DNA of 41,957 nucleotides, taken from NCBI GenBank assembly GCA_049999765.1, contig JBNGIQ010006128.1, positions 1 to 41,957 on the forward strand, read 5' to 3'. Below are positions 11,227 to 22,128 of the stretch, one piece after another. Source of the stretch: Phaeoceros laevis. Lineage: Eukaryota; Anthocerotophyta; Anthocerotopsida; Notothyladales. The notes beneath the pieces were generated by a model that had not been told where the DNA came from, did not search any database, and saw only the letters and a list, made by a program, of their open reading frames with translations. Each line of letters opens with the position of its first letter. The stretch's first letter is position 1. The translations under genes were made by a program, and so were the position numbers.

Positions 11227-12979
11227 CACTCATCCGCCAGGTTACGGCCACCGAATCCAGGCTCGTAGCGAGCTTCGATTCTGTGGGAATTGACAAAATC
11301 AGGAGCAAGCAGAGAGCTGTTGCCACTGTCCGTGAGCCCAGATGTGTTGGAACTTGAGGGGCCAGTTGCTGGAGTTGCAGGGATTTTGAATGACGAAGGC
11401 GCAACATCCTTCTGTTTGCGGTTGGCAAAAAAGTGTGCTTTGCCCTTCCCGCGAAAAGCTGCTAAGGACTGTCGGCCCCTCCCGCGTCCTGCCTGGACCC
11501 TTACATGCTCCCCACCGGTGTTGTCTTTGAACTTGTAAGGGGGCTTGCGACCAACCGTTGTGTGCAGTCGTTCCACACGGAATGCTTCCGCCGAGAAAGA
11601 GGGAGGTTTGATCAACTTTTTTATGTACCGTGGTCCGGCTGCGTCTCCCAAGTCTGCTAGCAACTTCTGAGTCGGGTCCCTTGCAAATTGCTTCCCCGCT
11701 CGTAGCATCCAGTCTCAGATGAACAGGAATGTCACATGCGCCTTGCCCATCTCACGATTCGGTGCAAGGTTGAGGAACATGGCAAACGCCATCCATTTAA
11801 GTACCAGGGTCTCCGGTTCAGGAAAAAACAACTCTAAGTTGTTGGCCATGTAGAAAGCCACGTGATCCCACCACAGGATACCAGCAGTGCACAACTCCTC
11901 GTCTTGCTGCTTCCCATAGCCCAGCTCCTTGCATGTGCATTTGATAAACGGCCTGTTCCAGTTCCAAAGCAACTTTGTGTGCTCCTCCGGGTCCTTCCTC
12001 TTGCTTTGTCCAGTGAACATCAAACCCTTGCATCTGACTGCAGTTGGTGAACCGTAGAGGCAATCAATGTCAAACTGTTTCATGCTGGGGCCAGCCGTGA
12101 CCTTGACCGGGTTGGCCAAGGTGACATTTCCAGTCATGGCTCTGCTCTGGCACTCCTCAATCTCCTTGTCCGTCATCACCAGAAGGATTTGCCATGAACG
12201 AATGCTCAACGGTGCAAGTAGGTTGCCGTTACAGGCTGACCAGACCTTGTGTCCCCATTTATCTACCTCAACCTCCACGTCTCTGGAGGGTGTGTTCGGG
12301 ACGGGACACCCTGTCTGTGCTGATGCCTGGCGGTCTGCCTTAATTGCATCCTTGGTGTGTTCCACGACCTTGCGCATCCCTTCTGACATGCGAAGGGCCT
12401 TGCTTGCCAAGGGGTGTTCAAACTGCCCTTCACCATTGTAGCAGGAATTGGTTTCCTTGGCTACTGTCTCATAACCAAGTGCCTTTGCAATACCATCTCT
12501 CTGCAGGTCTGCCTCTTCTCTAGCAGTTTCATCACTCAACACCATGTCTTTGAGCAGAGAGTGCACTTTTCACAACTTGGCCATGCAGACTTTGGCATCT
12601 TCAACGAACGCAGCTGCCACTTCAACCAATCATTCAACGACAAAGTGTCCAAGAGTTGTGGACGCGTCCCTTCTGGGGTGGAATCAGCAAGCGCCTGCTT
12701 GTCCAGCATGATGATTGTTTCATGGAATTCCGGAAGATGGATGAGATTGAGCACCGCTTGTATTGTAGGAGCAGGGATCGCACCTCCTTCAATGCTTGGG
12801 TATCCCCATGCATGCAGGTCATTGTGCCAAGTGTTCTCGTTCTGCCAAAAGCCCAACAGCCAAGAATTCAGTCCAGGTGCAAGTATACATGCAGGTAAAG
12901 ATGCGACGAAACATCTTTCAAGTGATACAAGTGTGTGTTTGCGTTTCATACATACATACATACAGTATGTCCTTGACAT
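11223..12979 (-). pseudogene. Gag-like ORF1 of Penelope-like element, copy B
   Basis: The main frame runs 12566 to 11715, then a TGA at 11715-11717, then the same frame to the stop at 11223-11225. In copy A the equivalent codon is CGA (Arg), so the stop is a CpG-to-TpG change. An upstream frame (12536-12979) contains a plausible N-terminus with PGLNSWLLGFWQNENTWHND and LSLNDWLKWQLRSLKMPKSAW, and needs one frameshift near 12560 to join. The C-terminus is basic and Gly/Arg-rich (QAGRGRGRQS), then a Ser/Pro/Thr-rich stretch, then RYEPGFGGRNLADEW before the stop. Function is unknown; nucleic-acid binding is inferred from the tail. Confidence 0.6.
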
Positions 12980-15179
12980 CTGACAGGGACTAATACTGTA
13001 CTATTGCCTTGGACAAGGACCCGCCTTGAACGAAGACAGAAACTCATGACGAGTGCTTTAATCAGGTCGAGACTTTTTGTAATGCCTGCATTGGCATATC
13101 ATGAGACAGCAAACCCCTTTCCTTTGACAAGACTAGTGCAGTGATGACGCACCAGAAAAAACAGGTAAGAATCATTCGTAACCAAGTCCTGGTCTTTTGA
13201 TGATTCATAACATTGATGCTCGTCTAGCATGTACACCGTCAGGTCCGGTATTGCATACCATATACCAGTCTGGCACTTTTCTTTGCAGTGGCCATGTCTG
13301 GGCTTTAAGTGGATGTCCGTGGCGAGACAAGTTGACATGATGCAGAACGTATCAACTTCCTCTATGTACAGGTGACTGCTAACCATTCAATACGTATGCA
13401 GCTATAGTAACATTATGCTATAATCTGGACAGGTTCGCAGCCCGTATGCGTACTGGAGACTTGCAGCTATCGACTGGCTAGGTACGAATCAGGAGCTTGC
13501 GAACTGACACAATTGTAGCAAACTGAAGTACCACAATTTCATTATGCAGACAAGAGACATGACAACTTTTTTGACATCACACATAGTCCTTGAGCAGGTC
13601 AACTGTTGCAAGACTTCCTACATTAGCAAGAGAAGAAGTTGCAGAATGTAAACCAACACCCACAACTTTTCTTGGCAGTATCACGATGGGCACATGGGTG
13701 TGAGCCATGTCTCCCCCACTCCTCATCAGTACCAAGTGGGCTCATCGAAGAGGGTTTCTGGAAGCGCTCTTGGTAAACCCTCCCCCAATCGTGATCTGTG
13801 CAAGATTCTAAATTCACACGCATTGTTAGTGACATTCTTGTTGTGCCAGGACATCTACCAGCCACTGAAAGCAAGCACGCAATATTCAAAAAAGGTAGGC
13901 ACGAAGTAAGATCGTGGTGAGCCATCCTGACCGACTCCTGTGATTGCTGGGACATCCTGGCTGCGCTGGGCTTCTCAAGGAAATGTTGTCACTTGAATTT
14001 TGAGAACTTGAAAGCTTGAAACCCGCTATGTTGTTGTCAGAACCTTGGAACCAGATGTGCAAGTATGCAGGGCAGTAGCCGGGTATCCAAGTAGGGGCAG
14101 GCCAGACTGTGAAACAGCTATATGATATCCAATGAGCTTTAGCTGAGCACAAGTAGAAGCTTGCACAAAACTATAAGAAGACAAAGATAAGCTAATACTA
14201 GTGTACTTGAGCGAAAAGGTAGAAAGACAGGAATGTGAAGTGTCCAACAGGTGAGACTATATGCCTGGCTGCAGTTGGATACAAGTAGACTTGTCTGATC
14301 GGCAAGGAGGCTTTTTCAAAAAAGACGGGCTGTTGCAACTCACGAGGTGAGGTCCGCAAAAGATGGATGCAAAAAACTAGTTGTGTAGTGATCAGAAAGG
14401 TGACACAATGCTGGAAGAGGGACTGAACTGGAGATTGCTGGCAGGTTATCGTCATAGGGAAGGTGATAAGGCTGGTGGGCAGGTGAAAGGTCAGGAAAGA
14501 GGATGAGATGGCTGGTGGGAAGCTGGAAGGCCAAGAAGGAGTTGCAGCCGAAGCTGCCAAAGGGAACACCAAGGGACTCAAAAAAACTGAAGGGCGACAG
14601 TGAACTCGAGAATGTGGAATAGCATACGAAGCACTGAGGGCAAGGGCGGGCAAAGCTCAGGGAGAGTGAACGACTGAACAGAGAACATGGTCTGTATGGC
14701 TGAAGGGCTATCCTTTATAGGGGGGTGACACTATCAAGGTATAAATGCGGACCCGCTTAGTTTAGACCGGCTTGATTAAAAACTTAAAGAAATGCGAGAC
14801 AACCCGTCTAGCCGAGGAAACAATAATTGCCTTATAGCCGCCGTGATGTGGCCGTCTTAGGCAACAGCAGCTGTAGCTTACTGTCAAAACAGCAATAATT
14901 ACTTGTACTGCCTGGCCGCCAAACCGTTTAGATATGCCAGATTTCGAAGGATAAAATCCTGCACCACTCAAGACATGTTTTGTGTCATAGGTTCCAGAAA
15001 CCTCTTAGCAGCATTCCATTATTTCCATGCAGCATTTCACAGTGGAATAACATGTCTATGATATGTCATACCTGCAGGGCATGGGTTTAAGACCATTCAC
15101 CATTCTGGTGGGCTTCTCCACATACCAAGTCCTGGTACCGCTTTGTTAAATACCTTTTACAATTTGCAAAAAGATATTC
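12980..15179. other. No gene recognised
   Basis: Frames such as 13623-13955, 13694-13909 and 14198-14653 lack recognisable domains and overlap one another on opposite strands. (TACA)n lies at 12948-12963. Possible TATA-like strings are CTTTATAG (14711) and GGTATAAATG (14740), with no linked gene. Two CAATAATT motifs at 14820 and 14891 lie in inverted-looking surroundings. Confidence 0.4.
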
Positions 15180-15310
15180 CATGCATGAAAATTTAGTACA
15201 CACATACATACTGCAAACGCAGTATGTGTGCGTGTGTGGTGTGTGTATATATATTTGAGGAGGTTGACGGTCCCAGTCAGGATCCCCCCCTTGCCCTTGT
15301 TGGGGCACCC
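15180..15310 (+). repeat. Dispersed TG-linked repeat family Y, copy 1
   Basis: A TG-rich stretch leads into TTTGAGGAGGTTGAC, GTCCCA and GGATCCCCCCTTGCCC. The same order occurs at 30040-30115 with few changes. Confidence 0.6.
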
Positions 15311-16936
15311 GCATGCGGGCGGGTACAGGAGTTTTTAGTTTCTTCAGAATTTTGCCGCCGATCACCCACCTTGCCCGGTACCCACGATGAACTAGGGAGA
15401 CCACTTTTACACTTTTAGTAGTAGTAGTAGTAGAGGGTGGACATGCCGGTGACTCCTCTCGGGAATCAGGCGCGCTGCCACTTGATGTGTATTAACGTGA
15501 GGCATAGTCTAAAGACTATCCCTCTCATTAGCTGGCAGTTGTGAAAGGAAAGGGAGATCACATCTATGTTCACCATGTTATGTTTCCGCTGTTAGGGTGC
15601 ATTGTCATTTCCAGCAATAGTACAAAACAAGTGAGTTTGGCTGTACTCTAAGGCATCATTTTCTCTCCCAACAGCGCTTGCACTGCTGCTGTGTTCTTTC
15701 TTGGTTGCTTGAACTTTGCAGCTCTGTGTGCAATGTCTCATCTAACAGCAACTATCTATTGCAGTGTCACATCATGGTATGTGCCTCTACTACCAGGTTC
15801 TGCTAATCAGAAATAAGAGGAAGAATGCTTGAAGAAGGCCATCACGTGCTTGATCCAACACCCGAAAATTGCACGATGCCAAGTTATTCCAGTACACGGA
15901 GAGAATGCTGGGATAACCTGGCATCCTGCGCTTTCTAGATGTCAAGTCAGGACATCGTATAGCTATTACATCTTCAGCCATGCCTCATAGCATTCTGTCT
16001 CTGCCTCGGCATATGTTCAGCACCTTCATGCAGTTACACACGCCACTCTGATCTTCTTGTGTCCGCAACCTCCCATCCCACCTTTAAGTAGGTGTAAAAG
16101 GTGTTGTGGTTGGCTTGCAAAAATTCTAGAAGAAGCTAAAAATATCAAATAAAAGAGGAAATGTGGGTTAAGAATAAAGTAATGTGGAGTAGTTGTTAGT
16201 TGATAAGTGAAACATAGCTTATCGAATGTAAATGTGTAAATCTTCATAAGGAAAGGTAGAGGCTCAAGATAAGTATTTGATTGTGGTGTGTAGTTATCAT
16301 GTTGGCAGACGTTTAAAATGTATGTGACAATGTTGCTTTCGGCTAGGTAATTTGGGTGGCATGGGTCGTAATAGGCATGATGGTAGTTAGAAGTGCTGGG
16401 GCCTTTGTGGTGGAATTTCAATGGCCGCCAGTATCTGGTACGTTTGGTGTTTATGCATTGAGATTAGCTGTGTCCCTTGAGGAGAACATTGAGATATTCA
16501 AGTGTTGGCCAGTAAAGGGGCACAATTTCCGACAAGCTGTGTATACTCGTATGGGAGTGCCTTGACAGTGGGATCTGTGACAAAACCATAACACAACAAT
16601 TTTTAAAAGCCATCTCATCAGTGATTTGTGTTTAGCTGCTATACAAGTATGACAATGCATTTTGAAGAGTGGAAGTTAGACATTGTGTGCGTGGAAAATT
16701 GCTCAGATCGCAGTATTTATGATTCTGACAAATTTGTGTACCAGTTCCCTTGAGTGAATACTACATATCCTGCTGATCTGGAGATAGGATGTACCATTGT
16801 AATGAAGGATCAGGTAGTCATGATTATGTCAAATTTGTTTATCAGTGCACATGGCAGTACATACACTCTTAAAATTCCGCAACTGAAAGCCATTTTGAAG
16901 TCTTCGTGAATCTTGAAGGGATCATCCGGGTGGGGT
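15311..16936. other. No gene recognised; trinucleotide run
   Basis: A (TAG)n run lies at 15416-15433. The minus-strand frame at 16026-16421 (131 codons) has an aromatic, AT-driven composition and no recognisable motif. Nothing else could be supported. Confidence 0.4.
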
Positions 16937-17095
16937 GAAGAAAATCCTGTTGACTGCACTGATGGATCAGGTAGTTCTGCTATGAGGCTTTGGCATTGTT
17001 GACATTGAAGAAAATCCTGTTGACGAGGGCATAAGATCCATCATTGCACTGATGGATCAGCTAGTTCTACTATGAGGCTTTGGCATTGTTGACAT
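16937..17095 (+). repeat. Tandem duplication of about 70 bp, second unit with a 20-bp insertion
   Basis: Unit 1 (16937-17006) and unit 2 (17007-17095) both start GAAGAAAATCCTGTTGAC and end with the block ATGAGGCTTTGGCATTGTTG plus GACAT. Unit 2 carries 20 extra bases (17025-17044) ending CCATCAT, and then resumes TGCACTGATGGATCA. Confidence 0.85.
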
Positions 17096-18208
17096 CCATA
17101 GCTGGAGGCAGTGCCTAGCTGAGCTGATAACGTGTCCCAGACGAATAACTGAGAAACGAAGTGGCAATTACCCGGCAAACCCTAAACCTATCGCCAAGTA
17201 CCTGGCCTCGGAAAAAGCTATCCGCTTAAGTGGGAGTAGAAAAAGGTATAAGTTCTTATTAATTATGCCTTAGATAGCCAGATAGTAATTAATCGTTTTT
17301 CCTGGAAATCTCTAGAGTGCATGAGACATGTGTCACCATCATGTGCCCAGCACGTCTTGCTTGAACATCGTTGTTTAGCGTTGGTTTACCCTAAACACAT
17401 GTTCTTTGCAACCTTTCGGAATTGTCAAGGGTCAAAAATGTTGAGGCGTGGACAAGTAGTTACCTTGGAATGAAGTTGAAGGGCTGACTGCTGGAATGCT
17501 GAAGATGTCATGACTGCCAGGATGCTGATCAATTCATGAGATGCTGGAAATATCTTGACATAGTGAAAGTTTCATGGCACGCTGAAAACTTTGTGGCATG
17601 TTCTTCGCAAAGTTTTGTAGGAACCCAAGGTAGAATTTATCCCCTTACCTGTCGTAGCATAAGAGGTTTTGTTCCCACAGAGGACTCTTGTAGGAGCAAC
17701 ACCAGGTCAAAACAACGCTTGGAGACACAATAATGGTCTAACTGGACTGCATCCAGGTCAAACCCTTCACACGTCTAAGCTAGACGCCCTCGCTCTTCAC
17801 CACATCATAAACTTCACACGTCCTTCACCTGTACATCCGTAGGGGCACATCTATGTGCTAGGCACGTCAGCCTCCCACTCCAAGGTGAACTCTTGTATCC
17901 TCCAAGTTGCTAAGGATCCTCCGATGCCTCCCAACCTGCAAACACAGGACGTCTGAGGCCAGACGCTTGTCCAATAGCTTGCCGACGCAAACCTAACTCC
18001 TCGGTGACATCCAACGCTCCCGCCAAACCAAGAAAATTTCCAATGGAAGTGTTTGGGGACACTTGTAGCCTCTCCTGGGGTCGTTCACTCCCAACGCCGC
18101 TGAGCCTATCCTGAGGTCTCTCCCTAGGCGACCACCTCCCGCGACTATGAGTCCAGAAGTTTTGAGGGGACCACTATGGACTCTCCTCAAGGTGACCACT
18201 TCCCGCAC
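17096..18208. other. Mostly unassigned; possible copia LTR start at 17233
   Basis: At about 17233, CTTAAGTGGGAG followed by TAGAAAAAGGTATAAG resembles the purine tract and LTR start of copia 2 (TAAGTGGGAG then TAGGAAACTACC on its sense strand). This could be the remnant of a plus-strand copia 3' end. A single CCCTAAACC lies at 17180. No other feature could be supported up to the Gag homology at 18209. Confidence 0.35.
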
Positions 18209-18602
18209 CTGAGCAGCTACAGCTCAATGCTTCGAATAGTGCAACAAGCTACACCTGCAGGCCAGAACCCAACAATAACGCTATCTGACTTGGTTGGTGC
18301 TCTTCTCGAGGAGGAGGCGACAAGGATTGCTAATCGAGGTGGCACCTGCCACAGGGGAGATACCTCAAACAGAGCCCTCTTCACTCAAAGAGGTCATAGA
18401 AGGCCACCATCTCGACAACCTTGAACTAATACCAACAACTCACAGAATAAGAAGCGTCCAGAGGCTATGCCTGCAAGGAAGAAAGGTCCTTGCAACTGGT
18501 GTTTGATACCAGGTCATTTTGAATCTGAATGTCGGAAGAAATAAGCAAACGAGCCTCATCGGGTTGTACCTAGAGCAGAAAGCAACTTGGTTCAAAGGAG
18601 GA
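18209..18602 (+). pseudogene. Copia Gag C-terminal fragment with zinc knuckle
   Basis: The 5' edge begins inside Gag at the residues equivalent to NHSTTLRQFAQATPAGQ of copia 4. The LSDLVGALLEEEATR block is followed, after a stop at about 18422-18424 and a frame change, by a CCHC zinc knuckle C-N-W-C-LIPG-H-FESE-C at 18491-18531. All four metal ligands are intact. The zinc knuckle binds the element RNA during packaging. A TAA follows the basic CRKK block. Only this tail of Gag is present. Confidence 0.75.
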
Positions 18603-18624
18603 TACAATTCTTTATTTATGTATG

Positions 18625-19155
18625 GTTGCAACAACCCAAGTGAATGATGTGTGGTACCTGGACTCATGTGCATCAACACACATTTGCCACAATCGTCAGT
18701 CCAACCTGCACTACACCAAGATGCCACCAGGGCAGGAAGTCCTCTTAGGTGATGACAGAGGCCTAGAAATAGCTGGGATGGGCACAGTTCCCATTTTACT
18801 AACAAACAATAGCATAATCAATCTGATGGATGTCCTCCATGTGCCTGCCATTAATGGTCAAGAACCTTGTCTGTTAGTAAGTTCCAGAAACAACATAGCC
18901 TTGCTATTTCGTTCATAGGACTTGACTGTCTCATCACTGACCCTCAATTTTAAGTCAAAAACCCTAGTTACAGGTAAGTTTGTCAATGACTTATACGCAT
19001 TAGACTTCACCTCCAAGTTCGGGCTGCCTCCACCAATTGTCCAGGTTAGTCAAGCAGCCTTGAGGGATCAACAGTCAATGCTATGGCACTATAGACTAGG
19101 ACATGCAAACTTTGACAAGATCAAAGCTATGGTGGCTGACAACACACTCTATTGA
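18625..19155 (+). pseudogene. Copia protease and pre-integrase region
   Basis: The retropepsin-like protease that processes Gag-Pol appears as VWYLDSCASTHICH; the usual active-site DSG is changed to DSC, which should abolish activity. The frame continues through GTVPILLTNN and the LMDVLHVP block, then a TAG near 18919 interrupts it. The second part (18922-19155) contains the pre-integrase zinc-finger start, LWHYRLGHANFDKIKAMV, and ends with TGA after ADNTLY. Confidence 0.8.
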
Positions 19156-20334
19156 GAGAAAGTCCTACTCAAGTTCGTGGAGAAACAATTCTGCGAGGCT
19201 TGTGCTTTTGGAAAACACCACTGACTACCATTCTCCGACACCAACCCAACGAGGGCTACCGAGTTGCTCGAGGTTGTGCACTTAGATCTATGTGGATCCA
19301 TATCCACTACATCCCTTGGAGGTGCAAAATATATTCTGCCCCTTGGAGGTGCAAAGACAGACAGGAGAGTTACGTTGTTTTCAAGAATATGTGACGTTTG
19401 CACAAAGACAGATAGAAGAGTTGGTAAAAACATTGCGGAGTGATGGTGGTGGCGAGTACTGTTCGGATGAGTTTGACACCTACTGCAGCTCACTTGGCAT
19501 TGCTTACCAGATAACTATCCCTTATACTTCCTCACAGAACCCACTTGCGGAGCTGAACAACAAGCATCTGCAACAAGCTGCGAAATCTTTGCTCAAGGTT
19601 TCTGGCTTGTCCAGGGGATATTGGGCAGAAGCTGTTGCTACAGCCAATTGCATCAAGATGCGTCTTCCAGCAAAGGCCTTCGCTGGTGCTACTCCCTATG
19701 AAAGGTGGACATCACACAAGCCACGTATCAATCATCTCCGGATTTTTGGAGCTCCAGATTATGCACACCTAGCAGAGGACCAACGAGTCAAGCTGGATTA
19801 TAAAGCTCGAAAGTATGTCTTTGTTGGCTACACCGAAGGTATCTAGGGGTACAAACTCTATGACCCCGATACTCGTACCACTACGCATGCTAGAAGCATG
19901 CTCTTCAATGAACTTGCATTACTAGTGCCTCCACAGCTAGCTCCCCTAAGTATAGATGCATTTAGCAGTCATTCAGATGACATGGAGGCAAGTGTACAGT
20001 CACCTGACCAGGTAGCAGCTCCACAGACAGCTGCACAACCTGCCATGCCACATGGGCAGCCATCTAGCTGCAGTCCCCATCCCAGTCAAAGGACAACAGA
20101 GCTCACAAGACATACATGTCGAGGAACCTAGCTACTTCTCTGATGATGATGTGTCAAGTCTCCAATGTCCCAAATATGACAAACAATGCTGATGGTGAGG
20201 CTGCACAGATAGAAGATGACGATGGGTTAGCTCAAGTGGATGAGAGTATACACAAGCAGAGGTGTATGTACCAGAAGAACCTGTAAGGAGGAGTGCAATA
20301 ATGTTCATGCCCTATCACTTCACCATCCAGATTA
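19152..20334 (+). pseudogene. Copia integrase fragment
   Basis: Integrase inserts element DNA into the chromosome. The second catalytic Asp is in LRSDGGGEY and the Glu in NPLAELNN, followed by SRGYWAEAV, FAGATPYERW, NHLRIFGAP and the C-terminal RKYVFVGYTEGI block. A HLD motif preceding a CGSIST block, about 19285, may hold the first Asp. The FIDDWSRY part is lost beside a short direct repeat CCTTGGAGGTGCAAA (19313 and 19341), and TAG follows TEGI at 19844-19846. The remainder is the acidic linker that normally leads into RT, which is missing. Confidence 0.8.
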
Positions 20335-20364
20335 AGTAAGGGACCGCCAGAATTGTCCTGCAAA

Positions 20365-20562
20365 TTATGCACATGTAAAACACTCCATGATAATGCCAAT
20401 TTTGGCTACGCAAGTTTCAACAGATGGCATGTGCCCTACCTGAACCACAGTGGAAGTTCGCTTGCACAAGGCATCCATTTCTCGATTGGTGTATGTTGAA
20501 TTATCCCTCACAACATCCTTGTTGTCCTCTTCTCTGGTGACCAGAAATTGTAAATTAGACAT
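20365..20562 (-). other. Unassigned gap between copia 1 and copia 2
   Basis: A 65-codon minus-strand frame starting MSNLQFLVTREEDNKDVV shows no domain I recognise. The flank 20549-20589 has three ATTGTAAAT(T/G/C)AGAC units in tandem. It may be a host or transposon exon remnant. Confidence 0.25.
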
Positions 20563-20590
20563 TGTAAATGAGACATTGTAAATCAGACTA

Positions 20591-20850
20591 TAGAGAGTTT
20601 AGGCAAGATCAAGAGAGTAGAATAGGAAAGATTGGATTGTGGTCTCGAGGACCGTGTGGCCTTAAAGGCCATGAGTGTGGCGTTTCACGGGGACGTGAAA
20701 CCCAACCGTCATACGTCGCAATGTTACGACGTGACGTCTTTATGAAATGTAATGACGTTTCATATCTAGCCTATTAAACTAATTAAATATGATTTAATTA
20801 ATCTGTCTACTTAATAACTTCCAAGCCCTAGCGGGGTAGGTAGTTTCCTA
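20591..20850 (-). repeat. 3' LTR of copia 2
   Basis: About 230 bp matches 26899-27129 with scattered changes. On the element sense strand it starts TAGGAAACTACC, directly after a TAAGTGGGAG purine tract, and ends CTCTCTA, giving the non-canonical TA...TA ends known from some plant copia LTRs. Confidence 0.85.
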
Positions 20851-20860
20851 CTCCCACTTA
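20851..20860 (-). other. Polypurine tract of copia 2
   Basis: The sense strand reads TAAGTGGGAG directly against the LTR start. This is the usual plant copia purine tract that primes second-strand DNA synthesis. Confidence 0.7.
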
Positions 20861-20960
20861 GACAGATTCCAAGCTTGCATGTGATCACTTACGCTCCCGG
20901 CTTCGAAACTTGTTACTTCACAGTCTCACCGTCGGTGCTGACACGTTGCATCTGCGTGCA

Positions 20961-21303
20961 ATGGAGGTGCTGCCAGGGTTCCTGTTCACTGTGTTGTTGC
21001 TGGCCGCCATCCTTGTGCTCGCAGTGCTCCGCCGCCGCAGTCCATGCTCTCTTTGAGCCGAGTTTGCCAAGTTGTACAGTGCTGAAGCGGAATTAGAGGT
21101 AGCTCATGCCCGCTGGAGGCTGCTGCAGAGTTTTCCTAGACTTGTGCCTGACGCGCCATTTCGGATGCTCCCCAATTGTATGGACCGGTTCATGTACGCT
21201 GGCTCAGAGTTCACAGAGGAAGGAAGGCTTATCATCAGATATGGTGAGCTTCCACCCTTGTTTTGCTTGCGCATTGTTTTTCCACTTGCTGTGTGCTTGG
21301 CAG
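20961..21303 (+). pseudogene. Antisense ORF with N-terminal membrane segment, between RNase H and 3' LTR of copia 2
   Basis: From ATG at 20961 the frame begins MEVLPGFLFTVLLLAAILVL followed by AVLRRR: a hydrophobic helix with a basic stop-transfer end, as in a signal anchor. One TGA (21054-21056) interrupts it. The same frame then continues AEFAKLYSAEAELEVAHARW, a likely helical stretch, to FMYAGSEFTEEGRLIIRYG. A candidate 60-nt intron follows (21244-21303, GTGAGC...TTGGCAG). A weakly similar ORF lies in the same place beside copia 3 (31510-31894). No family was recognised. It could be a captured host exon or an element-encoded antisense gene. Confidence 0.4.
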
Positions 21304-21452
21304 GTTAGCAGCTCCCACTGACCCCTTGTCTGGGTGTGCGCAGAGCCATGGCACCAGTGTGCCACAGTGATACCAACTCTCGCCGCTTCAAAAATTAAGG
21401 ATCTGCGCAACAGATTGTGCATATCTTGTGTCCGTCTGTGGGTGCATGCACT

Positions 21453-22128
21453 TTATGAGCTCTCAGTTAGGCCCATAGCTTTGCAGAATCTATCATGCTT
21501 ATCTTTAGCTAAGGCCTTTGTCAGGACATCAGAGACATTGTCATTAGTAGGCACATACTGCAGATTAGCTCGCCCATTTCCTATCACTTGCCTTAAGTAT
21601 GAAGTGATGTTTAATTTCAATATGCTTTGTTCTAGCATGCATGATAGGATTTTGAGCTAATGCTTTGGCTGACTGGTTTGTCACATAGCAGTAGCGTGGG
21701 TACCTTCTGTGCTTTGCCTAATGAAGTTAGTAACTCTCGTGTATACACAATCTCTTGTACTGCAGTTGCAGTAGCTGCATATTCAGCCTAAATGGATGAC
21801 AACGCCACCACCTGCTGCTTCTTACTATACCACGAGATGACAGTTGAGTCTCATTCACTTGTGCCAAGCATAAGACAGTTTGCTATGTTGATTTGCAAGT
21901 ATCGCTATCGGTTGCCCAATCAGCATCACAAAAGCATGTTAAGAGTGAGTTCTCTGGCCTCTTCTTATATAGCAGTCCAAGCCTTGGAGTCCCCTTGAGA
22001 TAATGCATTACACACTGTACGGCTGTCCAATGTGCAGTGCCATAACAAGTGAGGAACTGGGAGGTAACTCCCACTGCATGTGATAAATCCGGACGAGTCC
22101 AATTTCTGCAGTAGATTAAAGAACACAC
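21453..22128 (-). pseudogene. Copia 2 RNase H
   Basis: The ribonuclease H domain that removes template RNA. Seen: TRPDLSHAVGVTSQFLTCYG, CFCDADWATDSD and, in a second frame, NITSYLRQVIGNGRANLQYV with the C-terminal VSDVLTKALAKDKHDRF block ending at 21453. The part between 21640 and 21880, which should hold ALSSTEAEY and DNQSA, is degenerate with frame changes. Confidence 0.8.

Larger units (their letters stand above)
9932..12979 (-). mobile_element. Penelope-like retroelement, copy B (3'-truncated)
   Basis: A second member of the family at 1087-4361, with the same ORF1-ORF2 order and strand. It differs from copy A at many amino-acid positions, so the two are not a recent duplication. Homology stops at about 9932, immediately before the catalytic Asp of RT motif A, so motif B and YIDD are missing. 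The 5' limit is unclear; coding similarity to a plausible protein extends to about 12900. Confidence 0.7.
18209..20335 (+). mobile_element. Ty1/copia fragment 1
   Basis: Contains the Gag C-terminal part, zinc knuckle, protease, pre-integrase and integrase in standard copia order. It lacks the Gag N-terminus, the RT-RNase H region and both LTRs. It belongs to the same subfamily as copia 2 and copia 4 (shared TLSDLVGALLEEE, CLIPGH and SRGYWAEAV blocks). It is truncated on the right at about 20335, where the RT would start. Confidence 0.85.

Noticed and set aside
12414-12983. 189-codon plus-strand frame
   Set aside because: It lies opposite the conserved Gag-like ORF1 of Penelope-like copy B, which has clear homology to copy A. 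The plus-strand translation shows no such conservation.
13623-13955. 110-codon minus-strand frame with a Cys-rich end
   Set aside because: The Cys pattern fits no zinc finger I know, and a plus-strand frame overlaps it; coding is not supported.
14198-14653. 151-codon minus-strand frame with hydrophobic stretches
   Set aside because: Composition follows the purine-rich opposite strand; no motif, no homologue in the window, overlapping alternative frames.
16026-16421. 131-codon minus-strand frame
   Set aside because: AT-driven, aromatic-rich sequence with no domain pattern or repeat support.
16937-17095. CRISPR-like array
   Set aside because: Only two units, directly adjacent, with no regular spacers; an ordinary tandem duplication in a eukaryotic context.
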